From JBFJWU01 sp041623475 [NCBI: bacterium] (GTDB taxonomy: Bacteria > J088), in the NCBI GenBank assembly GCA_041623475.1, contig JBFJWU010000070.1, forward strand, positions 1-11,753: a stretch of 11,753 nt of DNA. Reading direction: 5' to 3'. Below the pieces are notes generated by a model, which had not been told where the DNA came from, made no database searches, and worked only from the letters and a program-made list of their open reading frames with translations. The stretch's first letter is position 1. Every line of letters starts with the position of its first letter. Positions 1-6,928 of this stretch are shown here, piece after piece. The position numbers were made by a program, and so were the translations under genes.

Positions 1-2
1 AG

Positions 3-353
3 GTGCCGTCCGGCACCTTTGTTGCAATCCAGCCGTGCTACTCGCACGTGATGGATGATTTCTGGAACGAATCCGAGGGTTTCGACCCCGAGCGTTTTAC
101 CAAGGAAAGATCCGAGGACAAGGTCCACAAGTTTGCCTATGTACCATTTGGAGGCGGGGTTCACAAATGCCTGGGCATGCATTTCGCTGATCATCAGGTC
201 AAGGCTGTGATGCATCAGATGCTGCTGCGCTATCGCTGGTCTGTGGCAGACGGGTATACGATGGAGATGGATTATTCGTCAATGCCCAAGCCCAAAGACG
301 GACTGAAGATTCGCCTGGAACGCCTGTCCGAAGCGAAAAAGCAGGCAGCTTGA
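3..353 (+). CDS. Cytochrome P450, C-terminal fragment (CYP51-like), 5' end outside the window
   Basis: This is the last ~116 residues of a haem-thiolate monooxygenase; the frame is open to the window edge, so the true start lies upstream. The heme-binding loop reads FGGGVHKCLG, with the axial cysteine codon at 168-170. Just before it, the segment FDPERF followed by a KFAYVPFG stretch matches the meander and loop region of P450s. The order of motifs, including the DGY segment after the heme loop, looks most like CYP51-type and related bacterial P450s, but the substrate-recognition and I-helix regions are outside the window, so family assignment is tentative. The protein ends in a lysine-rich tail at a TGA. 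It is followed 39 nt later by menH on the same strand. Whether the two are cotranscribed is unknown, and no link between this P450 and quinone synthesis is shown by the sequence. Confidence 0.93.
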   Translation: MPSGTFVAIQPCYSHVMDDFWNESEGFDPERFTKERSEDKVHKFAYVPFGGGVHKCLGMHFADHQVKAVMHQMLLRYRWSVADGYTMEMDYSSMPKPKDGLKIRLERLSEAKKQAA

Positions 354-359
354 CCGTCA

Positions 360-377
360 CGGGCCAAGGCGGGCCCG
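360..377 (+). other. GC hairpin between the P450 gene and menH
   Basis: CGGGCC (360-365) and GGCCCG (372-377) form a perfect 6-bp stem with a 6-nt loop, starting 7 nt after the P450 stop codon. No T-run follows, so it does not look like a classical intrinsic terminator. It could be a processing or stability hairpin, or chance in GC-rich DNA. The rest of this 39-nt gap holds a G-run at 377-381, 11 nt before the TTG start of menH, which is a possible weak ribosome-binding site. Confidence 0.35.
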
Positions 378-392
378 GGGGCGAAGCGAAAA

Positions 393-1178
393 TTGCAGTC
401 TACCTATTCATTTCCTGGCAGTGGCGACCGGTTTGCCGTTTTTGCGCTGCACGGATTCAGCGGCAGTGGGGCAGATTTTGCTGAAGTCGCCGGGCTTCTG
501 GATGTAGCCCGGTTCGTCGCCCCCGATATCCCCGGCCATTGTGCCGTCATGGATGGCCAGTCCTGGGATCGCGGCCAGGCATTGGATTATCTGGGCGTGC
601 AACTGGCGGCGACCGGACCCCGGACCGTCCTGATCGGGTACTCGATGGGTGCGCGATTGGCGATCAGCCTGGCGACCCGTTGTCAGCTGGCTGGTCTGGT
701 GCTGGTTTCGGGGTCTGGCGGGATCGATAATTCGGGGCATCGTAGACGCCGCGCGGCCGAAGATCTGGCGCTGGCTGAACGGATCGAAGAGATCGGAGCG
801 GCGGATTTTCTGGCCGAATGGCGACGGCGTCCGCTGATACAAAGCCAGGACCGAATATCGCCGGGTCACCAGGACACGATGGCTGCCGCCCGGAAACGTC
901 ATTCGGCGGCCGGCCTGGCGCGGGCGTTGGTTCAATTGGGGCAGGGCGCGGACAGTGTCTGGCAGATCCTGCCAGACATCGGGGTTCCAACGTTGTTGGT
1001 CACAGGAGAAGCTGACGATCGCTATTGCGGATTGGCCTTGCGAATGGCCGGTCTGCTTCCAGACCCATCGGCAGTAATTGTCAGGGGCACCGGACATTCG
1101 CCGCATCTGGAATCGCCAGTCGCATTTGCTGACGGTTTTAACAAATGGCTCGAGTACCTGACTGACCGCGCCGGCTGA
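393..1178 (+). CDS. menH: MenH, 2-succinyl-6-hydroxy-2,4-cyclohexadiene-1-carboxylate (SHCHC) synthase
   Basis: Cytoplasmic alpha/beta-hydrolase of 261 residues that eliminates pyruvate from SEPHCHC to give SHCHC in menaquinone synthesis. An LHGFSGSG oxyanion-loop motif lies at residues 19-26, the nucleophile elbow GYSMG places the serine at residue 84, an acidic residue follows in VTGEADD, and the histidine is in GTGHSPHLESP near the C-terminus. The segment EWRRRPL in the cap region resembles the W..QP segment of known MenH proteins. The TTG at 393 is the only reasonable start, placing the first beta strand about 14 residues in; the ribosome-binding site is weak. The family contains many look-alike hydrolases, so the assignment rests partly on the six men genes directly downstream. 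The TGA stop overlaps an extended -10-like box for menG. Confidence 0.9.
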   Translation: MQSTYSFPGSGDRFAVFALHGFSGSGADFAEVAGLLDVARFVAPDIPGHCAVMDGQSWDRGQALDYLGVQLAATGPRTVLIGYSMGARLAISLATRCQLAGLVLVSGSGGIDNSGHRRRRAAEDLALAERIEEIGAADFLAEWRRRPLIQSQDRISPGHQDTMAAARKRHSAAGLARALVQLGQGADSVWQILPDIGVPTLLVTGEADDRYCGLALRMAGLLPDPSAVIVRGTGHSPHLESPVAFADGFNKWLEYLTDRAG

Positions 1179-1184
1179 TACAAT
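1176..1184 (+). promoter_or_regulatory. Possible extended -10 promoter for menG-menE
   Basis: TGATACAAT matches the extended -10 form TGN-TATAAT with 5 of 6 bases in the hexamer. Its TG is part of the menH stop codon. The best -35-like hexamer, CTGACT at 1158-1163, is poor and only 15 nt upstream, so the call depends on the extended -10. A start site would fall near 1190-1192, inside the nested dyad that follows. This is inference from motif and position only. Confidence 0.35.
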
Positions 1185-1221
1185 ATTCACATAGTTCAGA
1201 AATTTTTGAACAAGGTGAATA
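1184..1221 (+). promoter_or_regulatory. Nested dyad / hairpin that includes the menG ribosome-binding site
   Basis: Two inverted repeats share one centre (between 1202 and 1203). The outer arms are TATTCAC (1184-1190) and GTGAATA (1215-1221), a perfect 7-bp match. The inner arms are GTTCAGAAA (1194-1202) and TTTTTGAAC (1203-1211), which pair throughout with one G-U. Only positions 1191/1214 and 1193/1212 fail to pair. As RNA it gives two stems separated by a small internal loop, with the Shine-Dalgarno AAGGTGA (1212-1218) largely in the 3' arm. As DNA it is a 38-bp imperfect palindrome just downstream of a -10-like box, as expected of an operator. The symmetry is directly visible; which role it plays is not known. 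Confidence 0.6.
1212..1218 (+). promoter_or_regulatory. Ribosome-binding site of menG, within the dyad
   Basis: AAGGTGA, close to the anti-Shine-Dalgarno complement, ends 9 nt before the GTG at 1228. It supports that GTG as the start. It is the only strong SD-like site found at a men gene in this window, and the last four bases (GTGA) are paired in the predicted outer stem. Confidence 0.7.
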
Positions 1222-1227
1222 GTTAAC

Positions 1228-1920
1228 GTGAGCGAGCAAGTCCAGACCATGTTTGCCGGGATCGCACCCCGTTACGACTTGGTAAATTCCGTCCTGTCAA
1301 TGGGAATCCATCACAGTTGGAGGCGCAAGGCCGTAGCCGCCAGTGGCGCTCAGCCGGGTCATCATGTCCTGGATTGCGCGTGCGGCACAGGCGACCTGTC
1401 ATTTGCATTCGCGAAAGCAGTTGGCAATACGGGACAGGTTGTCGGAACTGATTTTTGCGAGCCCATGCTGGAGATCGCCCGTGACAAGGGCATGGCCCGT
1501 GGTGCAACCACCACCTTTCAGTTTGCCGACGCGATGTCGCTGCCATTCAGTGATGACGATTTCGATATTGCCTCAATATCGTTTGGTATCCGCAACGTCG
1601 ATGACCCGGGGACATGCCTGATGGAAATGGCTCGGACGGTCAGGCCCGGCGGGCGAGTCATCGTGCTCGAGTTCGGTCAGCCAACGTTGTGGGGTTTTCG
1701 CTGGATTTACAGGCAGTACAGCCGGTGGTTGATGCCTGTGATTGGCGGTCTGATCAGTGGCGACCGCGATGCATACACCTATTTGCCCGAAACAGCGGCT
1801 GAGTTTCCAAGCGGCAACCAATTTCTGGAATTGATGGACGACACCCGGGCATTCAGCGAATACCGCGCGGTCCCGTTGATGTTTGGTATTGCCTGGATCT
1901 ACGTCGGAGTGGTCCAGTGA
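1228..1920 (+). CDS. menG: MenG/UbiE, demethylmenaquinone methyltransferase
   Basis: Class I SAM-dependent C-methyltransferase (230 residues) that performs the last step of menaquinone synthesis, demethylmenaquinone to menaquinone, probably at the inner face of the membrane. The family N-terminal signature MFAGIAPRYDLVNSVLS is at residues 8-24. The SAM-binding motif I LDCACGTGD is at residues 48-56. The UbiE signature SFGIRNVDD is at residues 118-126, followed by RPGGRVIVLEFG and the late YTYLPET segment. Length is typical of the family. The GTG start at 1228 is set by the AAGGTGA site upstream. UbiE homologues can also methylate ubiquinone precursors, but with a full set of men genes around it and no ubi gene in view, a menaquinone role is the natural reading. 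The stop overlaps the menF start in GTGA. Confidence 0.95.
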   Translation: MSEQVQTMFAGIAPRYDLVNSVLSMGIHHSWRRKAVAASGAQPGHHVLDCACGTGDLSFAFAKAVGNTGQVVGTDFCEPMLEIARDKGMARGATTTFQFADAMSLPFSDDDFDIASISFGIRNVDDPGTCLMEMARTVRPGGRVIVLEFGQPTLWGFRWIYRQYSRWLMPVIGGLISGDRDAYTYLPETAAEFPSGNQFLELMDDTRAFSEYRAVPLMFGIAWIYVGVVQ

Positions 1921-3206
1921 CCGACCCGGCGTTGCACCTGCCAGATCCTGTGGCTGGCGGCGCGCGGATACAGGCCTCGTCCCGACCAGTTGATATCGAT
2001 GTAGTCGACTGGTTCAGATTCCAGAGCCGCAGTCAGCAGGTTGGTGTTTATTTGTCAAGACCATCGCGGGGCTGGGTACGGGCTGGGACCGGTGCAGTAG
2101 ACATCGCAGCAGTTGGCGCGGCAGGACGGTTTGAACGAACCAGGCAGCTTGCCGAACGGATCTGGCAGCGCACGGATTGGCAGGACCATCGGGCGCAGAG
2201 CTTGGCCACGTGCCTGACAACGCACGCATTTTTTGACCGTGACCGAATGGCCGGTCCGTGGGCTGGACTGCCATCCAACCTGGTTCTCGTTCCTCGTCAA
2301 TTAGTCGTTGTTCGGGGTGGTATCCAGGAAATGCTGACGTGCGAGTCTGACTGGCCGGTCGACGGATCCCCGGCCGTTTCCCGTGAAACCGAACGCACGG
2401 CTTCAGACCCGATGTCCGAGGTCGAGTGGAATCGGGCGTTGTCCGAAGCGATCGGTCGGATCCGGTCGCGGCGAATTGACAAAGTCGTCCTCGCCAGGAC
2501 AACGAACATTCGGCTGGACCAACCTGATCCGGCTGCGTTGGTCCGCGAACTGGAGCTCCGGTTTCCGGATTGCCTGACTTACTGGGTCAGTTGGGGCGAT
2601 CGTTCGTTTATTGGTGCAACGCCAGAGCGACTGGTTGCTCGTCGCAACAACAGGGTCCGGTCCGAGGCGGTAGCGGGAACGATCAGCCTGGACCGGTCCG
2701 GTCCGGACGCAATTCACCGCCTGGAGCGCAGTCTGAAGGACCAAAGTGAGCATCGGTTTGTTGTCGATGCGATTCGGGAAGCGCTGGATCCAGTGTGCGA
2801 CCGGCTCGACATCGCCTCGGCGCCAGTCGCCCGAACCGTCGGCCGGCTGGCGCATTTACGGACCCGTGTATCGGGTGAGCTTCGTGGCGATATCCACGTC
2901 ACCGAGCTGATTGATCGACTTCATCCAACACCTGCTGTCGGCGGAACCCCGGTTGTGCCGGCACAACGACTGATCTCGGAAATCGAGTCGTTTGACCGTG
3001 GATGGTACGCAGGTCCGGTCGGTTGGTTTACCCGGGACGGCAACGGCGAATATGGTGTTGCCCTGCGCGGTGGTTTGATGGATGGCAACGTTTTCTACGC
3101 GACGGCTGGCGCCGGCATCGTTTCGGGATCCGACCCGCAGTCCGAATGGCAGGAAACCGAAGCGAAGTTTTCCGGACTGACAGACGCATTGACTGCTACG
3201 CAGTGA
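1917..3206 (+). CDS. menF: MenF, menaquinone-specific isochorismate synthase
   Basis: Mg-dependent chorismate-utilising enzyme (429 residues) converting chorismate to isochorismate, the entry step of the pathway. The C-terminal chorismate-binding domain carries the likely general base K189 in RRIDKVVLAR, the segment IGATPERLV, the SEAVAGT motif (E250), the Mg-ligand region SEHRFVVDAI (E278), LHPTPAVGGTP, and the terminal GAGIVSGSDPQSEWQETEAK stretch (E413, E415, K417). The N-terminal ~150 residues are poorly conserved, as is usual. GTG at 1917 overlaps the menG stop by 4 nt and gives a normal-length protein. A salicylate or enterobactin isochorismate synthase is possible from sequence alone, but menD follows directly with a 4-nt overlap, a classic menF-menD pairing. 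Confidence 0.94.
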   Translation: MTDPALHLPDPVAGGARIQASSRPVDIDVVDWFRFQSRSQQVGVYLSRPSRGWVRAGTGAVDIAAVGAAGRFERTRQLAERIWQRTDWQDHRAQSLATCLTTHAFFDRDRMAGPWAGLPSNLVLVPRQLVVVRGGIQEMLTCESDWPVDGSPAVSRETERTASDPMSEVEWNRALSEAIGRIRSRRIDKVVLARTTNIRLDQPDPAALVRELELRFPDCLTYWVSWGDRSFIGATPERLVARRNNRVRSEAVAGTISLDRSGPDAIHRLERSLKDQSEHRFVVDAIREALDPVCDRLDIASAPVARTVGRLAHLRTRVSGELRGDIHVTELIDRLHPTPAVGGTPVVPAQRLISEIESFDRGWYAGPVGWFTRDGNGEYGVALRGGLMDGNVFYATAGAGIVSGSDPQSEWQETEAKFSGLTDALTATQ

Positions 3207-4972
3207 CAACTGCTGTCGACAACCAGCGTTTCGCCGACGGTCTGATTTCGGCCCTGGTCCAGGGCGGTGTGCGACACGCGCTGGTGGCACCGGGCTCTCG
3301 GTCGACACCCCTGGCGGCAGCGGTGCACAGGTCCGGAATTGAGGTCGTGGTTCATTTTGACGAGCGCGGGGCAGCGTTCGCGGCTTTGGGGCTGGCCAAG
3401 GCTTCGGGGCGTCCGGTGCCTGTCATCTGCACCTCGGGCACAGCGGCGGCGAACTTCCTGCCGGCGGCGGTCGAGGCCAGCCTGGACGCAGTGCCGTTGC
3501 TGTTATTGACCGCGGACCGTCCTAACTGGCTGCGGGGTCGCGGAGCACCGCAGACAATTGACCAACGGCACCTGTACGCTGATTTCGTCCGCCTGGCCAT
3601 TGATCAAGAGCCGCCTTCGACGCTGGGGGACCAGGTTCCACATGCGGCCCTTAAGCTGGCGGCTGATGCGCTGGCGGGGCTGAATGGTAACCCTCCCGGG
3701 CCGGTTCACTTGAATCTCCAGTTTGATGAGCCCCTGTCCCCGCACCCCCTGCCGCAGTTCCAGGACCTGCCAGCTGACTGGTCCAACCTGGCTGGACCGG
3801 CTGTCATACGTATTACGGAAGCCATTTCCCGTTCCCTGAATGGTGCACGACGGGGAATAATTGTCGCCGGGCCGCTCGTCCCCGACGCAGCTGTCGTCGC
3901 GGCCGCCGCCGAATTGTCTGCGCGAACCGGATTTCCTGTATTCGCCGATGCCACCAGCAATCTGCGTTACGGTAACGACGGTGCCGTCAGTTCCTATGAT
4001 GTGTTCCTTCGCCACGACGTTACGGCACGTGAACTGGTGCCGGATCTTGTCATTCAGCTGGGCCGCGAGCCCAGTTCAAAAATACTGCGCCACTGGATTA
4101 CCGCCAGTAACGCGGACCAGATTGTCCTTAACCACGGTCCGGATCGACAGGAACCTGCGACCCGCCACGGGCTGCACCTGGACGGACCCATCGCCGATTC
4201 GCTTGGTGCCCTGGCTTCGGCGGCGGAGCCGTGCTCTGCCGAGCGCCAGGAGTGGCTGAGTCGGGTCCGGGAAATCGACCGGTGTGTGGTCAGCGCGTTG
4301 GCTGGCGCGATGGACCATACAGGGGGGCTGTCCGAACCGGCTATCGCCCGTACTGTTGCGGAATCGCTGCCGCCCAAACATGGTCTGTTCGTGTCGAGTT
4401 CCATGCCGATCCGTGACCTGGACTGGTTCGGCGGTTGTCGCGTTGAGCCGATGCCTGTGTTCAGTAATCGCGGTGCAAACGGCATCGACGGAATCCTGTC
4501 GTCGGCCGCAGGCACAGCGATCGGCCTGGGGCAACCGGTGACGCTGCTGACCGGGGACCTGGCGCTCCTGCACGACATCAATGGTTTGGCACTGGCGGTG
4601 CAGGGCCAGTTGCCCCTGACTATTGTTGCGGTAAACAACGACGGTGGAGGTATCTTTGACATGCTTCCCGTAGCCGGGCAGGACCCCAAATTTGTTGAAA
4701 AGTACTTCCATACGCCACACGGCCTGGACCTGTGTGCAATCGCCCGGGCGTACGGTCTGCCAGCAACGGTGATTTCGACGGCATCCGAACTTGGCGCGGC
4801 CCTGCGGCAGCCAACCAGCGGCCCGCGTTTGATCGAAGTACCCGTTGAGCGAGCATCTGCGACGATCATTCGCGACCGGTTGCGGCGAGCAGCCCACCAG
4901 TCGCTTAATGCCGCTGTCAACCAGCAGTTGGGTCTGTTTCCAAACGTCGAACATCCGGGAGCCGTGGCTTGA
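3203..4972 (+). CDS. menD: MenD, 2-succinyl-5-enolpyruvyl-6-hydroxy-3-cyclohexene-1-carboxylate (SEPHCHC) synthase
   Basis: Thiamine-diphosphate enzyme (589 residues) that decarboxylates 2-oxoglutarate and adds the resulting unit to isochorismate. The N-terminal domain has APGSRSTPL (S32, R33) and the cofactor-activating glutamate E54 in HFDERG, followed by CTSGTAAANFLPA and RGAPQTIDQ. The C-terminal domain has SSSMPIRDLDWF, SNRGANGIDG, the ThDP/Mg motif TGDLALLHDINGL (D452) and VNNDGGGIF (N478-F485). GTG at 3203 is chosen because it sits in a GTGA overlap with the menF stop and begins about 20 residues before the conserved GVRHALVAPGSRS segment, as in other MenD proteins. The frame is open further upstream, but that extension lies within menF and has no MenD-like features. 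Confidence 0.97.
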   Translation: MTTAVDNQRFADGLISALVQGGVRHALVAPGSRSTPLAAAVHRSGIEVVVHFDERGAAFAALGLAKASGRPVPVICTSGTAAANFLPAAVEASLDAVPLLLLTADRPNWLRGRGAPQTIDQRHLYADFVRLAIDQEPPSTLGDQVPHAALKLAADALAGLNGNPPGPVHLNLQFDEPLSPHPLPQFQDLPADWSNLAGPAVIRITEAISRSLNGARRGIIVAGPLVPDAAVVAAAAELSARTGFPVFADATSNLRYGNDGAVSSYDVFLRHDVTARELVPDLVIQLGREPSSKILRHWITASNADQIVLNHGPDRQEPATRHGLHLDGPIADSLGALASAAEPCSAERQEWLSRVREIDRCVVSALAGAMDHTGGLSEPAIARTVAESLPPKHGLFVSSSMPIRDLDWFGGCRVEPMPVFSNRGANGIDGILSSAAGTAIGLGQPVTLLTGDLALLHDINGLALAVQGQLPLTIVAVNNDGGGIFDMLPVAGQDPKFVEKYFHTPHGLDLCAIARAYGLPATVISTASELGAALRQPTSGPRLIEVPVERASATIIRDRLRRAAHQSLNAAVNQQLGLFPNVEHPGAVA

Positions 4973-5874
4973 CAACGGAATCGGCGGCGCCATTGCCAAG
5001 TGCTGGTTCGATTGGGGCGTGGATCCTGGCGGCACGGCCGCAAACGCTTGTTGTGTCGGCGGCCCCTGTCCTGGTTGCCGTCGCAATCGCGGCTCAGGCA
5101 GTACAGCCAGAACCCGCCGCTGTGGCGGTTTGTTTTGCAGTTGCCGTATTGCTGCAGCTTTGTTCCAATTTTGCCAACGACTGGTTCGATTTCGTTAACG
5201 GTGCGGATAGCGAGGCGCGTGTCGGCCCCGCACGAGCTGCAGCAGCCGGCCTGCTGACCGTCGGACAGTTGCGAACTGCCGTCGTGCTGACAATCGTGTT
5301 GACCGGGGTTGCCGGAATCTGGCTGGTCAGCCGGGGAGGATGGCCGATCCTGGTCGCAGGTATTGCCGCGGTCGTTGCGGCCGTTGCGTATACCGGGGGG
5401 CCGATCCCGTTGGGCTACGTTGGGTTGGGCGATGTGCTGGTCTTTGTATTCTTCGGGCCGGTTGCTGTAATCGGTACCGAGTGGATTGTTGCCAGCCGGA
5501 TCAGTCCGGCCATAATCCCGGCATCAATCGGCCTGGGGTTGCTGTCGGCTGCGGTCCTGGTTGTCAACAATGTCCGCGACGCCGTCAACGACCGGCAGGT
5601 GGGCAAAATGACCCTGCCTGCACGGTTCGGAGCCACGTTTGGGCGGTTACAGTATTTTGTCTTCGTTTACGCCGGGATTGCAGGTCTTGCGCTGGCCGTG
5701 CCAGGCAAAGCGGTCTGGTTGCCGCTGCTGTCCTTGCTGCCAGCGACCGTGCTGGTGCGGCGGTTTCTGACAACGCCGGCAGGGCCGCGATTGAATCCGA
5801 TGTTGGGGTCGACGGCTCGCTTGCTGTTGCTCGCATCGATACTGACCGCGGTTGCCACGATCTTTGGCCACTGA
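4969..5874 (+). CDS. menA: MenA, 1,4-dihydroxy-2-naphthoate polyprenyltransferase
   Basis: Integral membrane UbiA-superfamily prenyltransferase (301 residues) that attaches the polyprenyl chain to DHNA with loss of CO2, giving demethylmenaquinone. The first Asp-rich, Mg-diphosphate-binding motif is NFANDWFDFVNGAD (residues 67-80; D71, D74, D80). The second is NNVRDAVNDRQVGK (D204, D208). Both are in the expected places between hydrophobic helices, and an early R-P-Q-T at residues 23-26 is typical of MenA. The protein is hydrophobic throughout, consistent with about eight or nine transmembrane helices. The TTG start overlaps the menD stop as TTGA. Nothing in the sequence tells the prenyl chain length, because that is set by the polyprenyl-diphosphate synthase. 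Confidence 0.94.
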   Translation: MTTESAAPLPSAGSIGAWILAARPQTLVVSAAPVLVAVAIAAQAVQPEPAAVAVCFAVAVLLQLCSNFANDWFDFVNGADSEARVGPARAAAAGLLTVGQLRTAVVLTIVLTGVAGIWLVSRGGWPILVAGIAAVVAAVAYTGGPIPLGYVGLGDVLVFVFFGPVAVIGTEWIVASRISPAIIPASIGLGLLSAAVLVVNNVRDAVNDRQVGKMTLPARFGATFGRLQYFVFVYAGIAGLALAVPGKAVWLPLLSLLPATVLVRRFLTTPAGPRLNPMLGSTARLLLLASILTAVATIFGH

Positions 5875-6928
5875 ACTGACGGTCCGCGCTGTCGAACTGG
5901 CGTATCGACAGCCGTTGCGTACCGGTCACGGCGTCTACTCGCGCCGTAGTCTGGCTGTCGTTCGCCTCGATGATGGCCAGCACATCGGGTGGGGTGAGGC
6001 CGCGCCTCTGGCCGGTTGGACGCCTGACCCCGTCGCAGACATAATTGCTGCGATCAAGGATGCGGGCCCCGAGGTTTGCCAGTTCGCTGATTGTGGAGAT
6101 ACAGGCCTGGCTGCGGTGAACCAGTTGCTCGACAAGCTCAACCTGCCAGCGACCGCCCGATTCGGGCTGGAGGGCGCGATTGTCAACCTGATTGCCAGTC
6201 GACAGCAACTGCCGGCTGCGCAGGTCCTGAATCCGGCGGCGGGATGCAGTATGCCAGTAAATGGTCTGGCGGCGGTGAGCGCCGCTGCGGAGCTCGATGC
6301 GGCTGTCCATCAATCTATCGATCCAGGATTCACGGTTATCAAGGTCAAAATAACGGCAGATGTCATAACAAGAATCTCAGACGCGATCAAAACCGCCCGT
6401 GGGGTAGCGTTTCGCCTGGACTGTAACAATAGCCTTAGTCCGCAGCAATTGCTCTCTCTGGCAGGTGAACTTGACGCGGTCCGTGACCGAATTGAGTATG
6501 TCGAGGACCCCGTAGATTGGCGGTCGCGGGAATTGGTGGACCAGTTTCGTGCCCGGTCGGGATGTCGCCTTGCGTGGGATCAGTCGGCAGCCGATCGCCA
6601 TTCGATCAGTCAATTAATGCAAGAATTTCCTGATGACACCATCATCGTTAAGCCGTCACGATTGGGCGGGTATGGTCCGGTTCGTGATATTGTCCGGCAG
6701 ATCCGGTCAACTGGCGGGAACTGCGTCCTGACCAGTATGATCGAGGGCCCGATTGGGCTGCGGCATTGCTTTGATATCAGTTGTGCGCTGGGCGACGAAC
6801 AGGGTGTGCCAGGCCTCGGTACCGGAAAACTGCTGGCACACGATGGCAGCGACGGTCTCAGCCTGGCCAGAGGCACTTTGACTGTCGTTGGCAGGCCGTG
6901 TCCGCCTGGGTCTGGTGTCCTGTCGTGA
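5864..6928 (+). CDS. menC: MenC, o-succinylbenzoate synthase
   Basis: Enolase-superfamily enzyme (about 354 residues) that dehydrates SHCHC to o-succinylbenzoate. The catalytic set is visible in order: the KxK pair K160/K162 in VIKVKI, Mg ligands D186 (FRLDCNN), E214 (YVEDP) and D239 (LAWDQS), and the second-strand lysine K263 (IIVKPSRLGG). The N-terminal capping domain has GWGEAAPL. The start is uncertain. TTG at 5864 overlaps menA by 11 nt and leaves a few residues before the first beta strand (VRAVELAYRQPL), matching other MenC proteins. TTG at 5852 (4 residues longer) is equally open, and neither has a clear ribosome-binding site. This is the only junction in the men cluster without a 4-nt overlap. 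The stop overlaps menE as GTGA. Confidence 0.93.
   Translation: MATELTVRAVELAYRQPLRTGHGVYSRRSLAVVRLDDGQHIGWGEAAPLAGWTPDPVADIIAAIKDAGPEVCQFADCGDTGLAAVNQLLDKLNLPATARFGLEGAIVNLIASRQQLPAAQVLNPAAGCSMPVNGLAAVSAAAELDAAVHQSIDPGFTVIKVKITADVITRISDAIKTARGVAFRLDCNNSLSPQQLLSLAGELDAVRDRIEYVEDPVDWRSRELVDQFRARSGCRLAWDQSAADRHSISQLMQEFPDDTIIVKPSRLGGYGPVRDIVRQIRSTGGNCVLTSMIEGPIGLRHCFDISCALGDEQGVPGLGTGKLLAHDGSDGLSLARGTLTVVGRPCPPGSGVLS

Noticed and set aside
408-1250. Minus-strand open frame of 280 residues opposite menH
   Set aside because: Antisense shadow of menH with no motif, no ribosome-binding site and low-complexity basic composition.
3002-3202. N-terminal extension of MenD by 67 residues
   Set aside because: This part lies inside menF, has no similarity to MenD, and the GTG at 3203 in a GTGA overlap gives the normal family length.
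4054-5086. Two long minus-strand open frames (about 330 residues each) opposite menD
   Set aside because: They lie wholly opposite a gene with complete MenD motifs. The proteins are Arg/Pro/Ser-rich with no domain motif, typical of antisense frames in GC-rich coding DNA.
6781-6924. N-terminal extension of MenE by 48 residues
   Set aside because: It overlaps the conserved C-terminus of menC and is Arg/Trp-rich without family features; GTG at 6925 in a GTGA overlap is the natural start.
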